From: Candidatus Agrococcus pullicola
GTDB lineage: Bacteria; Actinomycetota; Actinomycetes; Actinomycetales; Microbacteriaceae
DNA: 21,576 bases
Reading direction: 5' to 3'
Assembly (NCBI GenBank): GCA_019115685.1
Contig: DXDC01000174.1
Coordinates: 1 to 21,576, forward strand
Shown piece by piece: positions 7,072-13,756 of the stretch; positions within the stretch are counted from its first letter, which is position 1, and the number at the start of each line of letters is the position of its first letter. Made by a program: the position numbers and the translations under genes. The notes under the pieces were generated by a model, which made no database searches, was not told where the DNA came from, and worked only from the letters and a program-made list of their open reading frames with translations.

Positions 7072-8637
7072 ATGATGAACCTGGAAGCCGGCGAACCGCA
7101 GTTCGCAGAACGCTACCGCGCGATCCACGCGCGGGACGCCAGGTTTGACGGGCAGTTCTTCACAGCGGTGCTCACGACCGGCATCTACTGCAGGCCGTCC
7201 TGCCCGGCGCGCACGCCGAAACGCGAGAACGTGCGCTTCTATTCGACCTCTGCCGCTGCGCACGAAGCGGGCTTCCGCGCCTGTAAACGCTGTCTGCCGG
7301 AGGCAGCTCCCGGCACACCGGAGTGGGATCTTCGGCAAGATCTCGCCAGCCGAGCCATGCGCCTCATCGCCGACGGTGTCGTCGACAGAGAGGGCGTTGC
7401 CGGCCTTGCCGAGCGTCTCGGCTACACGCCCAGACACGTGAACAGGCTGCTGATCGCCGAGCTGGGGGCCGGCCCCATCGCCCTGGCGAGAGCGCGTCGC
7501 GCGCAGTCGGCCAGAGCGCTCCTGGTCGGCAGCGACCTCCCCGTTTCGCACGTGGCCTTCGCTGCCGGGTTCGGCTCCGTCCGCCAGTGCAATGACACGG
7601 TTCGTGCCGTCTTCGCTGCGAGCCCACTCGATATCAGAGCACGGGCCCGCAATATGCAGAGCTCGACCGTCTCGGGGGACGGACGGTTGACACTGACGCT
7701 CGATCTGCCGGTCCGGCAACCCTTCGAAGCGCACGGCGTCTTCAGATTCCTGGAGCAACGAGTCGTCGAGGGCATTGAAGTCGCGGACCTCAGCGACGAT
7801 CGACGGTTGCGATACGCTCGCACACTCCTGCTCCCGCACGGCCCTGCCGCCGCTCAGATTGAGGCTCTGCGTCGAGGCCCCGAGTGGCACGTGATCGCAC
7901 GGCTCGAGCTTTCGTCGCTCGCGGATGTGGCTCCTGCCGTGGCGCGCATCCGCCGTCTGCTCGATCTCGACGCAGACCCCGCTGCGGTTGACGCGTCACT
8001 CGTGGCCGACCCTGTGCTCGCAGCGTCGGTTGCAGAGACGCCGGGGATCCGTGTGCCCGGTGCTGTCGATGCGCACGAGATGGTTGTGCGGGCGATCGTC
8101 GGCCAGCAGATTTCGGTTGTCGCCGCTCACCGTCATCTGAGTCGCTTGGTCGAACACGTCGGGCAGCCGTACACTTCGAGTTTCGAGGGGCTCACGAAGC
8201 TGTTTCCGTCACCTGGGCGGATCGCGGAGAGCGTCGCTGTTCCAGAGCCGGAAGAAACGCTGGACCCCGACCGGCCGCTGCGGCTCCCGCGCGCATCCAT
8301 CGCAGCGATCGTGGGTGCGTCCGCAGCGTTCGCTGACGGCAGCATCGATGTGCACCTGGGGCTCGACCCCGATGATCTGCGGCAGCGATTGGCACGACTG
8401 TCGAGAATCGGCGACTGGACGGCCGCGTACATTTCCATGCGAGTGCTCGGAGACCCCGACGCGTGGATGGTCGGCGACGTCGCGCTCATCGCCGGAGCGA
8501 AGCGCCTCGGCCTGCTCGACACCGGCGCGGCAAAAGCCGTGCAGCACCGGCAACTTGCTGAAACCGCGACCGTTTGGGCGCCGTGGCGCTCCTACGCGGC
8601 GATGCACATCTGGAAAGCTTCGAAGGAGACACCATGA
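7072..8637 (+). CDS. AdaA-AlkA fusion: methylphosphotriester sensor/regulator plus 3-methyladenine DNA glycosylase
   Basis: A 521-residue bifunctional DNA-alkylation repair protein. Residues 1-80 are the Ada zinc domain with four Cys ligands (C40, C44, C71, C74; GIYCRPSC and CKRC); C40 corresponds to the methyl-accepting Cys of E. coli Ada. Residues about 90-190 are an AraC-type DNA-binding domain (LAERLGYTPRHVNRLL; VAFAAGFGSVRQCNDTVRAVF). Residues about 200-515 are AlkA: an N-terminal domain, the AIVGQQISVVAA stretch (341-352), helix-hairpin-helix SRIGDWTAAYISMRVLG (444-460) and catalytic Asp D469 in WMVGDVAL. It probably senses methylated phosphates, activates its own operon and removes alkylated bases. 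It overlaps the downstream methyltransferase (ATGA). Confidence 0.95.
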   Translation: MMNLEAGEPQFAERYRAIHARDARFDGQFFTAVLTTGIYCRPSCPARTPKRENVRFYSTSAAAHEAGFRACKRCLPEAAPGTPEWDLRQDLASRAMRLIADGVVDREGVAGLAERLGYTPRHVNRLLIAELGAGPIALARARRAQSARALLVGSDLPVSHVAFAAGFGSVRQCNDTVRAVFAASPLDIRARARNMQSSTVSGDGRLTLTLDLPVRQPFEAHGVFRFLEQRVVEGIEVADLSDDRRLRYARTLLLPHGPAAAQIEALRRGPEWHVIARLELSSLADVAPAVARIRRLLDLDADPAAVDASLVADPVLAASVAETPGIRVPGAVDAHEMVVRAIVGQQISVVAAHRHLSRLVEHVGQPYTSSFEGLTKLFPSPGRIAESVAVPEPEETLDPDRPLRLPRASIAAIVGASAAFADGSIDVHLGLDPDDLRQRLARLSRIGDWTAAYISMRVLGDPDAWMVGDVALIAGAKRLGLLDTGAAKAVQHRQLAETATVWAPWRSYAAMHIWKASKETP

Positions 8638-9152
8638 CCGATACCGTCACGACCATGTTCGAAACCCCGCACGGGCCGTTCACCGTGATCGCACGCGACG
8701 GCGTCGTGTTCGCCTCGGGATGGACGGGGGAGACAGCCGAACTGCTGCCGCTCATACACCGCACGCTGCGACCGGAAGCGGCCGATGTCGCAACCGTCGA
8801 TGCCGACGATATTCGCGTTCGTCCCTTCGTGCAGGCGGTGACGGCGTACTACGAGGGCGACTTCGAGGCCGTGGCGCGGGTGCCCGTGCAGCAGCGGTCG
8901 GGGGAGTTCCGGATGCTGGCCTGGGATGCGCTGCGGCGGGTGAACCCCGGTGCTCCGATCACCTACACCGAGTTCGCGAGTCGCGCCGGTCGCCCAGCCG
9001 CGGTTCGCGCCGCGGCCTCCGCGTGCGCCATGAACGCTGCGGCCCTGTTCGTGCCGTGCCACCGCATTCTACGGTCCGACGGGACGCTCGGGGGATTCCG
9101 CTACGGCACCGACATCAAGGAGCATCTGCTCGCGTTCGAACGGCAGGGCTAG
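8634..9152 (+). CDS. ogt: Methylated-DNA--[protein]-cysteine S-methyltransferase (O6-methylguanine repair)
   Basis: A 172-residue suicide methyltransferase that transfers the methyl group from O6-methylguanine to its own Cys. The active-site motif FVPCHRIL places the acceptor at C142, followed by GTLGGFRYGTDIKEHLL. The upstream helix-turn-helix part is YTEFASRAGRPAAVRAAASACAMNAA, with the usual Asn-Pro after the arginine-finger helix changed to Asn-Ala (N134-A135). ATG 8634 overlaps the alkA TGA and has AAGGAG (8623-8628) 5 nt upstream, so the two genes are one operon. Symbol ogt is used for the family; it could equally be named mgmt or adaB. Confidence 0.93.
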   Translation: MTDTVTTMFETPHGPFTVIARDGVVFASGWTGETAELLPLIHRTLRPEAADVATVDADDIRVRPFVQAVTAYYEGDFEAVARVPVQQRSGEFRMLAWDALRRVNPGAPITYTEFASRAGRPAAVRAAASACAMNAAALFVPCHRILRSDGTLGGFRYGTDIKEHLLAFERQG

Positions 9153-9162
9153 GGCACGACGG

Positions 9163-10326
9163 TCAGCCGCGTCGCCAGAATGTCATGTGAATGACTCCGC
9201 TCGGCGACGTCACGGATTCGATGCGGAAGCGCTGCTCGAGTTCCTCCAGGCCGTCCCAGAGACGCTCACCGCGCCCGAGGACGATCGGCACGACGACGAT
9301 GTGCATCTCATCGATCAGATCAGCCTGCAAGAACTGCCTGATTGTGGAAGCACCTCCGCCGATGCGGATGTCGCGCCCCTTGGCAAGCTCGCGTGCCTTC
9401 TCCAGCGCTTCGGCAGGCCCGGCATCGAGAAAGTGGAAGCTGGTGCCGCCTTCCATCTCCAGCGGTGGGCGAGGGTGGTGAGTCAGGACGATCACCGGGG
9501 TGTGGAAGGGCGGATTGTCGCCCCACCAGCCACGCCATTCCTCGTTCGGCCATGGGCCCAGCTTGGGCGCGAACTTGTTACGCCCCATGATCTCGGCTCC
9601 GATGCCGGTGTTCCAGCGGCTCGCGAATGCCTCGTCGACACCGTTGGAGGCCTCCTGCTCGTCGTGAAATCCCATCTCCTGAAAGGTGCGCGTCGGCAGG
9701 GCCCACTCGAGTAGGCGGGTGCCCGCATGCCCGAAAGGCGTCTCCAGCCGTTGCCCTTCGCCGACACCGAAACCATCGATCGAGACGGAGAAACTGTGCA
9801 CGCGAACGCGTGCAGCGCGATCAGGCGAAGGGGTGTCGGATGTTTCTTCGGCGAGATCGGCAACGTAGGTTGCGAGATTGCCGAAGGTCTGTTTGCCGCC
9901 TTCGGTCGCGTGATACTTCTCGACCGCTTCGTCGCGGAGTTCCTTTGTCGGGAAGACGGTGCGCATCACGACGCGCGTCGAGCCGCCTTCCTGCTCGAAC
10001 GTCAGAATTGACTCGAACGTGCCCGGGTCATCGCGGAACTCACCGTGCAACAGTGTGATCCGTGCTGGTGGAACGATGTCCTGCCAGGTGATCCATTCCG
10101 GGTAGTCGGTGCCGTCGGGCCCGTGCATGAGGAAGTTCCAAACCCCGCCGGAGCGGAACTCGAATGACTTCGTCGTTGTCGAGAATCCGTTCGGGCCCCA
10201 CCACTGCGCCAGGTGCCGCACCTCGGTGAACGCTTCGAAGACGAGTTCACGAGGAGCTTTGATGAGACGGGAGACCACGATCTCGCGGTCGGCCGTTGCC
10301 GGGTTGTGGCTAGCGTTCGTTGTCAT
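9163..10326 (-). CDS. AHSA1/SRPBCC domain fused to a RibD-C/DHFR-like domain
   Basis: A 387-residue two-domain protein. Residues about 16-160 are an SRPBCC/AHSA1-like lipocalin-type domain (VVSRLIKAPRELVFEAFTEVRHLAQWWGPNGF, ... GGSTRVVMRTVFP, KQTFGNLATYVADL). After a short Ser/Pro linker (160-173), residues 174-385 match the dihydrofolate-reductase-like RibD C-terminal family (VHSFSVSIDGFGVGEGQ, WRGWWGDNPPFHTPVIVLTH, RIGGGASTIRQFL, PIVLGRGERLW). These two families are usually separate proteins. ATG 10326 has AAGGAG 7 nt upstream and lies inside the last codons of arsR, giving a translationally coupled ArsR-AHSA1 pair, a known arrangement. The substrate is unknown; the fused reading frame is uninterrupted. 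Confidence 0.85.
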   Translation of the reverse strand: MTTNASHNPATADREIVVSRLIKAPRELVFEAFTEVRHLAQWWGPNGFSTTTKSFEFRSGGVWNFLMHGPDGTDYPEWITWQDIVPPARITLLHGEFRDDPGTFESILTFEQEGGSTRVVMRTVFPTKELRDEAVEKYHATEGGKQTFGNLATYVADLAEETSDTPSPDRAARVRVHSFSVSIDGFGVGEGQRLETPFGHAGTRLLEWALPTRTFQEMGFHDEQEASNGVDEAFASRWNTGIGAEIMGRNKFAPKLGPWPNEEWRGWWGDNPPFHTPVIVLTHHPRPPLEMEGGTSFHFLDAGPAEALEKARELAKGRDIRIGGGASTIRQFLQADLIDEMHIVVVPIVLGRGERLWDGLEELEQRFRIESVTSPSGVIHMTFWRRG

Positions 10327-10672
10327 TCGACGGCTCCTTTGTCGTTGTTCGTTGTAGCTCTTGCACGTAGTTGTCGAGTCGTTCGAAGCTTTCGCTCCAG
10401 AACTGTTCGAAGCCGCCCAGCCACTCGTGCACCGGTTGCAGGCCGCGGGCATCCAGGTCGTAGAGTCGTTGCTTGCCTGCCCCTCGCACCTGCACGAGCC
10501 CGACTTCCCGGAGCACTCGCAGGTGCTTCGACGCCTGTGGCTGGGTCATCTGCAGATACCGGGCCAACTCGCCTGCCGGGCGTTCGCCGTTCTTGAGCAG
10601 CATCAAGATGTTCCGACGATGCGGCTCGGCGATCGCGTTGAACGTGTCCGACGTTGTTGCTGCTCGTGCCAT
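10310..10672 (-). CDS. ArsR family winged-helix repressor
   Basis: A 120-residue ArsR-type regulator: FNAIAEPHRRNILMLLKNGERPAGELARYLQMTQPQASKHLRVLREVGLVQVRGAGKQRLYDLD (11-74). No metal-binding Cys motif is seen (the protein has no Cys), so it belongs with the AHSA1-linked ArsR group rather than arsenic sensors. It has no ribosome site; a TATGAT -10 lies 6 nt before the ATG, suggesting a leaderless mRNA. Its 3' end overlaps the AHSA1-DHFR gene by 17 nt, so it probably represses its own operon. Confidence 0.92.
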   Translation of the reverse strand: MARAATTSDTFNAIAEPHRRNILMLLKNGERPAGELARYLQMTQPQASKHLRVLREVGLVQVRGAGKQRLYDLDARGLQPVHEWLGGFEQFWSESFERLDNYVQELQRTTTKEPSNDNER

Positions 10673-10706
10673 GAGCTCATCATATGCCTATATGGGCAAA
10701 TGTAAA
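10673..10706 (-). promoter_or_regulatory. arsR promoter and candidate operator
   Basis: Reading leftward, TTTACA (10701-10706), a 16-nt spacer and TATGAT (10679-10684) form a strong promoter with the start point at the arsR ATG. The spacer is occupied by the near-palindrome TGCCCATATAGGCA (10685-10698; 12 of 14 symmetric positions), a likely ArsR operator. The arrangement mirrors that of padR. Confidence 0.55.
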
Positions 10707-10782
10707 ACCCCGAGACGCGTCGTGAGCGGGACGGGCCGCTGCGCCGTCGAGTTCGTGCTCCGAGATTCGGCGGCTCGCTGGG

Positions 10783-10788
10783 TAGGCT
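10783..10788 (+). promoter_or_regulatory. -10 element of galU (leaderless configuration)
   Basis: TAGGCT fits TANNNT and lies 6 nt before the galU ATG. No clear ribosome site is present. Confidence 0.35.
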
Positions 10789-10794
10789 GGTGAT

Positions 10795-11673
10795 ATGAAG
10801 CGCATGACGAAGGCCGTGGTCCCCGTCGCGGGGCTGGGTACCAGATTCTTGCCCGCAACGAAGGCGCTCCCGAAGGAGATGCTCCCGGTCGTGGACAAAC
10901 CGGCGATCCAATACGTCGTCGAGGAGGCCGTGCGGGCCGGGCTCGATGATGTGCTGATGGTGACAGGTCGCAATAAGAACGCGCTGGAGAACCACTTCGA
11001 TCGTGCAACGGAACTCGAAGCGACGCTCATCAGCAAGGGCGATACGCAGAAGCTCGCCAAAGTCGAAGAATCGACGATTCTCGGAGAGATCCACTACATG
11101 CGTCAGGGCGACCCTCGAGGCCTCGGGCACGCGGTGCACCGCGCGAAGCGCCACGTCGGGCAGGAGCCGTTCGCGGTGCTGCTGGGCGACGACCTGATTC
11201 ACGAGAATGACCGCCTGCTGGATCGCATGATCGAGGTCAACGCCGAGAAGCACACCTGCGTGGTCGCCCTGATGGAGGTCGACCCGTCGCAGACGCACAT
11301 GTACGGCATCGCCACCGTCGAGGGCACGGGCGATGACGATGTCGTGGTGGTCAAGGATCTCGTCGAGAAACCGGACCCGGACGAGGCACCATCGAACCTC
11401 GCTGTGATCGGCCGTTACGTGCTCGAACCCGAAGTGTTCCCGACGATCGAGCACACGGCGCCGGGGCGCGGCGGAGAAATCCAATTGACAGATGCGCTGG
11501 CGACGATGGCCCGCGACCCTCGGCAGAGGGTGCACGGTGTGGTATTCCGTGGGCGTCGCTTCGATACCGGCGATAAGCTCAGTTACATCAAGGCGATCAT
11601 CGAGCTCGCGTTCGAACGCGAGGATCTCGGCGACGAGCTGCGCATCTGGCTGAAGGAACAGCTCGGCAACTGA
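10795..11673 (+). CDS. galU: UTP--glucose-1-phosphate uridylyltransferase
   Basis: A 292-residue nucleotidyltransferase making UDP-glucose from UTP and glucose-1-phosphate for polysaccharide, trehalose and glycolipid synthesis. Signature motifs are VAGLGTRFLPATKALPKEMLPVVDKPAIQY (11-40), LLGDDLIHE, KDLVEKPDPDEAPSNLAVIGRYVL and GRGGEIQLTDAL. Length matches the family. ATG 10795 is used; an in-frame ATG three codons later is also possible. It is monocistronic and convergent with the immunity gene, with only 8 nt between the two stop codons. Confidence 0.95.
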   Translation: MKRMTKAVVPVAGLGTRFLPATKALPKEMLPVVDKPAIQYVVEEAVRAGLDDVLMVTGRNKNALENHFDRATELEATLISKGDTQKLAKVEESTILGEIHYMRQGDPRGLGHAVHRAKRHVGQEPFAVLLGDDLIHENDRLLDRMIEVNAEKHTCVVALMEVDPSQTHMYGIATVEGTGDDDVVVVKDLVEKPDPDEAPSNLAVIGRYVLEPEVFPTIEHTAPGRGGEIQLTDALATMARDPRQRVHGVVFRGRRFDTGDKLSYIKAIIELAFEREDLGDELRIWLKEQLGN

Positions 11674-11686
11674 TCAGCGCATCAGT
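11669..11686. terminator. Small shared hairpin between galU and the immunity gene
   Basis: ACTGAT-CAGCGC-ATCAGT forms a 6-bp stem that contains both stop codons of the convergent genes. It is short and lacks a T-tract, so it is at best a weak bidirectional terminator. Confidence 0.25.
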
Positions 11687-12251
11687 GTTCGATGGGGCCC
11701 TGCATCTCGATCATGAGTTGCATGGCCGTGACGGTCTCGTTGATCTTCAGCGTCTCGACCGTCCCGGGCCCACCGAGAGAACGTAGCGGCACATAGGTGA
11801 ACGACTTACCGTACTCCGGCACACCATAACGTTCTACCGCTTCCGGATACATCGCCCAGTTCATCGCCTCGACAACCGAGTTGGCGCGAGGGCGCTTCAG
11901 CTTGGCCACCACGTTCTTGATTTCGAAGCCGGCTCCTGAAACCACTTCGTCACGAAAACGGAGATTCGCCATGCCGATGTTCGGCTCCCACGTGATGAGA
12001 TCCGTCATCGCGGTTGCGATGACGGGCACGGTGACGCCATCCCCGGTTTTCTTGCCAAGACCCTCGACGCCCAGCGCATCGAGGTACTGCACCGGGTCGA
12101 TCACACGGAAGTATCCGTTACCGAACGTGCCGTAGCCGTAGTTTCGCCACAGCTCGATGATGTCATCGGGGATGCGCCCCTCGAACCGATCGATGACTTC
12201 AGGCTGGACATCGGCGATCTTTTCGAAGTCTGCGATCTCTACCATGCTCAT
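11682..12251 (-). CDS. Tdi1-like immunity protein (GAD-like + DUF1851/Tdi1-C domains)
   Basis: A 189-residue cytosolic protein. The N-terminal part (about 15-115; DDIIELWRNYGYGTFGNGYFRVIDP) is a GAD-like domain and the C-terminal part (about 135-187; YGVPEYGKSFTYVPLRSLGG...LKINETVTAMQLMIEMQGPI) resembles DUF1851/Tdi1-C. This domain pair is the immunity partner of Tde-type DNases in Agrobacterium type VI secretion. Placement directly downstream of a Tde-type toxin gene (4-nt gap) supports the same role: binding and neutralising the DNase in the producer and its kin. A second in-frame ATG lies two codons in. No strong ribosome site is visible, so translation is probably coupled to the toxin gene. 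Confidence 0.83.
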   Translation of the reverse strand: MSMVEIADFEKIADVQPEVIDRFEGRIPDDIIELWRNYGYGTFGNGYFRVIDPVQYLDALGVEGLGKKTGDGVTVPVIATAMTDLITWEPNIGMANLRFRDEVVSGAGFEIKNVVAKLKRPRANSVVEAMNWAMYPEAVERYGVPEYGKSFTYVPLRSLGGPGTVETLKINETVTAMQLMIEMQGPIEH

Positions 12252-12255
12252 GATT

Positions 12256-12957
12256 CTAGAACGGTAGGTCCGGGAGATCGAAGTAGATCTCGCTCAGATC
12301 CACATTGGGGTAGTCGGTGACGAAGTTGTTGTAGGCGGTTTCCAGCGCATCGATTCGGTGGCGCCACTGCGACCCGAGCGAAGAGTTGACGTTGCCATCG
12401 CCGAGGCCGGAGATATCGGTGACATCGCCACCGGCGATGCCGTCGAGACGGTGGGTGGCGGCCTGCGTGCTCATCCAGTCGTCGAGCGCGCTGTCCAGCT
12501 CTGGGAGCGCGTTGCCGTCGGTGTCGAAGAGCTCGGGGTTCGAGTCGAAGAGGTCGTCTTCCATGCGGTCGCGCCAGTTCTGGCGTGCTGCGCGCTGCGC
12601 CGCTTCGGACTCGGATGGTCGGCCATCCGCGTACGCGTCACGGTTTCGTCGCCAGGTCGCCAGATCCATATTGCGGATGGCATCCCACTGCTCCCGCATC
12701 TGCCGCCGGAACTCCGCCTGATTGTGGTTCGCATTGGGCGTGAACGGCTTGATATCCGGTTTCGGGTTCTCGACGTCAGGTTTGGGCTTCGGCGTGCGGC
12801 CGGCCATGTCAGCGTCGGTGCGCCGTGTCTGGTCGATAATGTCTCTGGTCTGCCGGGAGTTGCGCCCCATGTTCTCCGGCATCCCCTCACGAAGGCGCCG
12901 GGCAGCGCTGAAGATGGCGCTCATAACTTCGTCTGCGTGTTTGGCGAGTTGTGCCAT
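12256..12957 (-). CDS. Polymorphic toxin, Ntox15/Tde-type DNase domain
   Basis: A 233-residue toxin. Residues 1-50 are helical and charged, 52-76 a Pro/Lys-rich linker (RTPKPKPDVENPKPDIKPFTPN), and about 78-212 an Ntox15 (Toxin_43) domain: HNQAEFRRQMREQWDAIRNMDL, the catalytic signature THRLDGIAGGD (HxxD = H169/D172) and GDGNVNSSLGSQWRHRID. In Agrobacterium Tde proteins the HxxD motif is needed for DNase activity. A second HxxD (H200/D203) follows. The ATG lies 3 nt after the carrier stop and in the same frame; a G-run (GGGGGG, 7 nt upstream) is a weak ribosome site. No signal peptide. Probably exported with, or fused to, the upstream carrier and blocked by the downstream immunity protein. 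Confidence 0.83.
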   Translation of the reverse strand: MAQLAKHADEVMSAIFSAARRLREGMPENMGRNSRQTRDIIDQTRRTDADMAGRTPKPKPDVENPKPDIKPFTPNANHNQAEFRRQMREQWDAIRNMDLATWRRNRDAYADGRPSESEAAQRAARQNWRDRMEDDLFDSNPELFDTDGNALPELDSALDDWMSTQAATHRLDGIAGGDVTDISGLGDGNVNSSLGSQWRHRIDALETAYNNFVTDYPNVDLSEIYFDLPDLPF

Positions 12958-12960
12958 GAC

Positions 12961-13683
12961 TCAGCCCCCCGTGATGATCTGTAGTGAGGACATTCGATCG
13001 AAGTAGTCGTCCGTGATCCGCTCCTGATCCAGACCGCTCGCGTCGAGGTCGGATGCGACGAGTTCCAACGCCTCGAGGTCGGCCTTGTACTCTCTGGGGT
13101 CGCCGATCATGCCCTGCGTGGTCGGTGCATCGAGCATCCGATCCACCAGCGTCATGAGCGTGTTCGTGAGCGGCTCGATGACCATCGGCAGAATCGCGGC
13201 GATCAACTGCTCGATCATGTAGTTCGTCGCGAAGGTCAGTGCCTTCTTGCGGGCGAAGATGATCGCGACGTTCGCCGCCGCGCTGAGCCCTGCCGTCAAG
13301 AACGCTGTCGCTGCGGCTGCCGCGAGTTGAGCAGCGGTGATCACGAGCTCGGCGATGACCTTGAGTTTTAACGCCTCGACCATGTCTGCGAACAGGTCCA
13401 TCGCCTCGGCCGCGGGCTCTAAAAGCTCGAACATCTTCGCGATATTGCCCTGACTGTTCTCGTCCCACGCATCGGTGAAGGAACGTGCAGTACCCGCCTC
13501 GAGGCTGGCATTCAGGTCGGAGTTGATGATCGCGTCGGCCGTTGCGATGGCGCCTTCGAGATCAGTCTTGAAGTCGCGGGTGAACCCACCGCCACGACGG
13601 AGTTCATCCTCGTCGATTTCCGGCCAGTCATAGCCGAGCATGTTGAGCACCCAGGCGAGTTCGCCCGGTAGATTGATCGCCAA
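12961..13683 (-). CDS. CpnT-like / WXG100-like N-terminal carrier protein
   Basis: A 240-residue, mainly helical protein. The start MAINLPGELAWVLNMLGYDWPEIDEDELRRGG is typical of the WXG100-like N-terminal domain found in CpnT-like and related type VII-linked polymorphic toxins of actinobacteria. A long Ala-rich hydrophobic stretch (about 107-146, AQLAAAAATAFLTAGLSAAANVAIIFA) is followed by KK and a second amphipathic stretch (IEQLIAAILPMVIEPLTNTLM). It uses a TTG start at 13683 with GGAAGG about 8 nt upstream. It is the first gene of the toxin cassette and probably supplies the export or membrane-interaction module. In most relatives this module and the toxin domain share one polypeptide; here a TGA separates them. 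No ESX core gene or small WXG100 partner is in the window. Confidence 0.78.
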   Translation of the reverse strand: MAINLPGELAWVLNMLGYDWPEIDEDELRRGGGFTRDFKTDLEGAIATADAIINSDLNASLEAGTARSFTDAWDENSQGNIAKMFELLEPAAEAMDLFADMVEALKLKVIAELVITAAQLAAAAATAFLTAGLSAAANVAIIFARKKALTFATNYMIEQLIAAILPMVIEPLTNTLMTLVDRMLDAPTTQGMIGDPREYKADLEALELVASDLDASGLDQERITDDYFDRMSSLQIITGG

Positions 13684-13703
13684 TTCCGTTCCCTTCCGAA
13701 ATG

Positions 13704-13732
13704 ATCGTAAGGGCGGGGTCGATCCACCGCAA
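13704..13732 (-). promoter_or_regulatory. Candidate promoter of the toxin cassette
   Basis: Reading leftward, TTGCGG (13727-13732), a 17-nt spacer and TACGAT (13704-13709) precede the carrier gene in the 73-bp gap after tetR. It suggests the cassette can be expressed separately from tetR. The match is modest. A GGGGA-GAAC-TCCCC hairpin (13734-13747) just upstream could attenuate read-through from tetR. Confidence 0.35.
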
Positions 13733-13756
13733 TGGGGAGAACTCCCCTCCGGGGTG

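Noticed and set aside
5848..7890. A 680-codon open frame on the minus strand
   Set aside because: Only its middle part (from 6924 to about 6204) looks like protein, the alpha/beta hydrolase. The upstream part is antisense to alkA and the downstream part antisense to the quinone reductase.
12256..12957. YPNVD near the toxin C-terminus as a type VII YxxxD/E export signal
   Set aside because: The motif normally follows a helix-turn-helix WXG module, not the end of a toxin domain; a five-residue match is easily chance.
12961..13683. Carrier as a phage tape-measure or pore-forming toxin on its own
   Set aside because: The N-terminus fits the WXG100/CpnT-like module better, there are no phage genes nearby, and the toxin activity is explained by the next gene.
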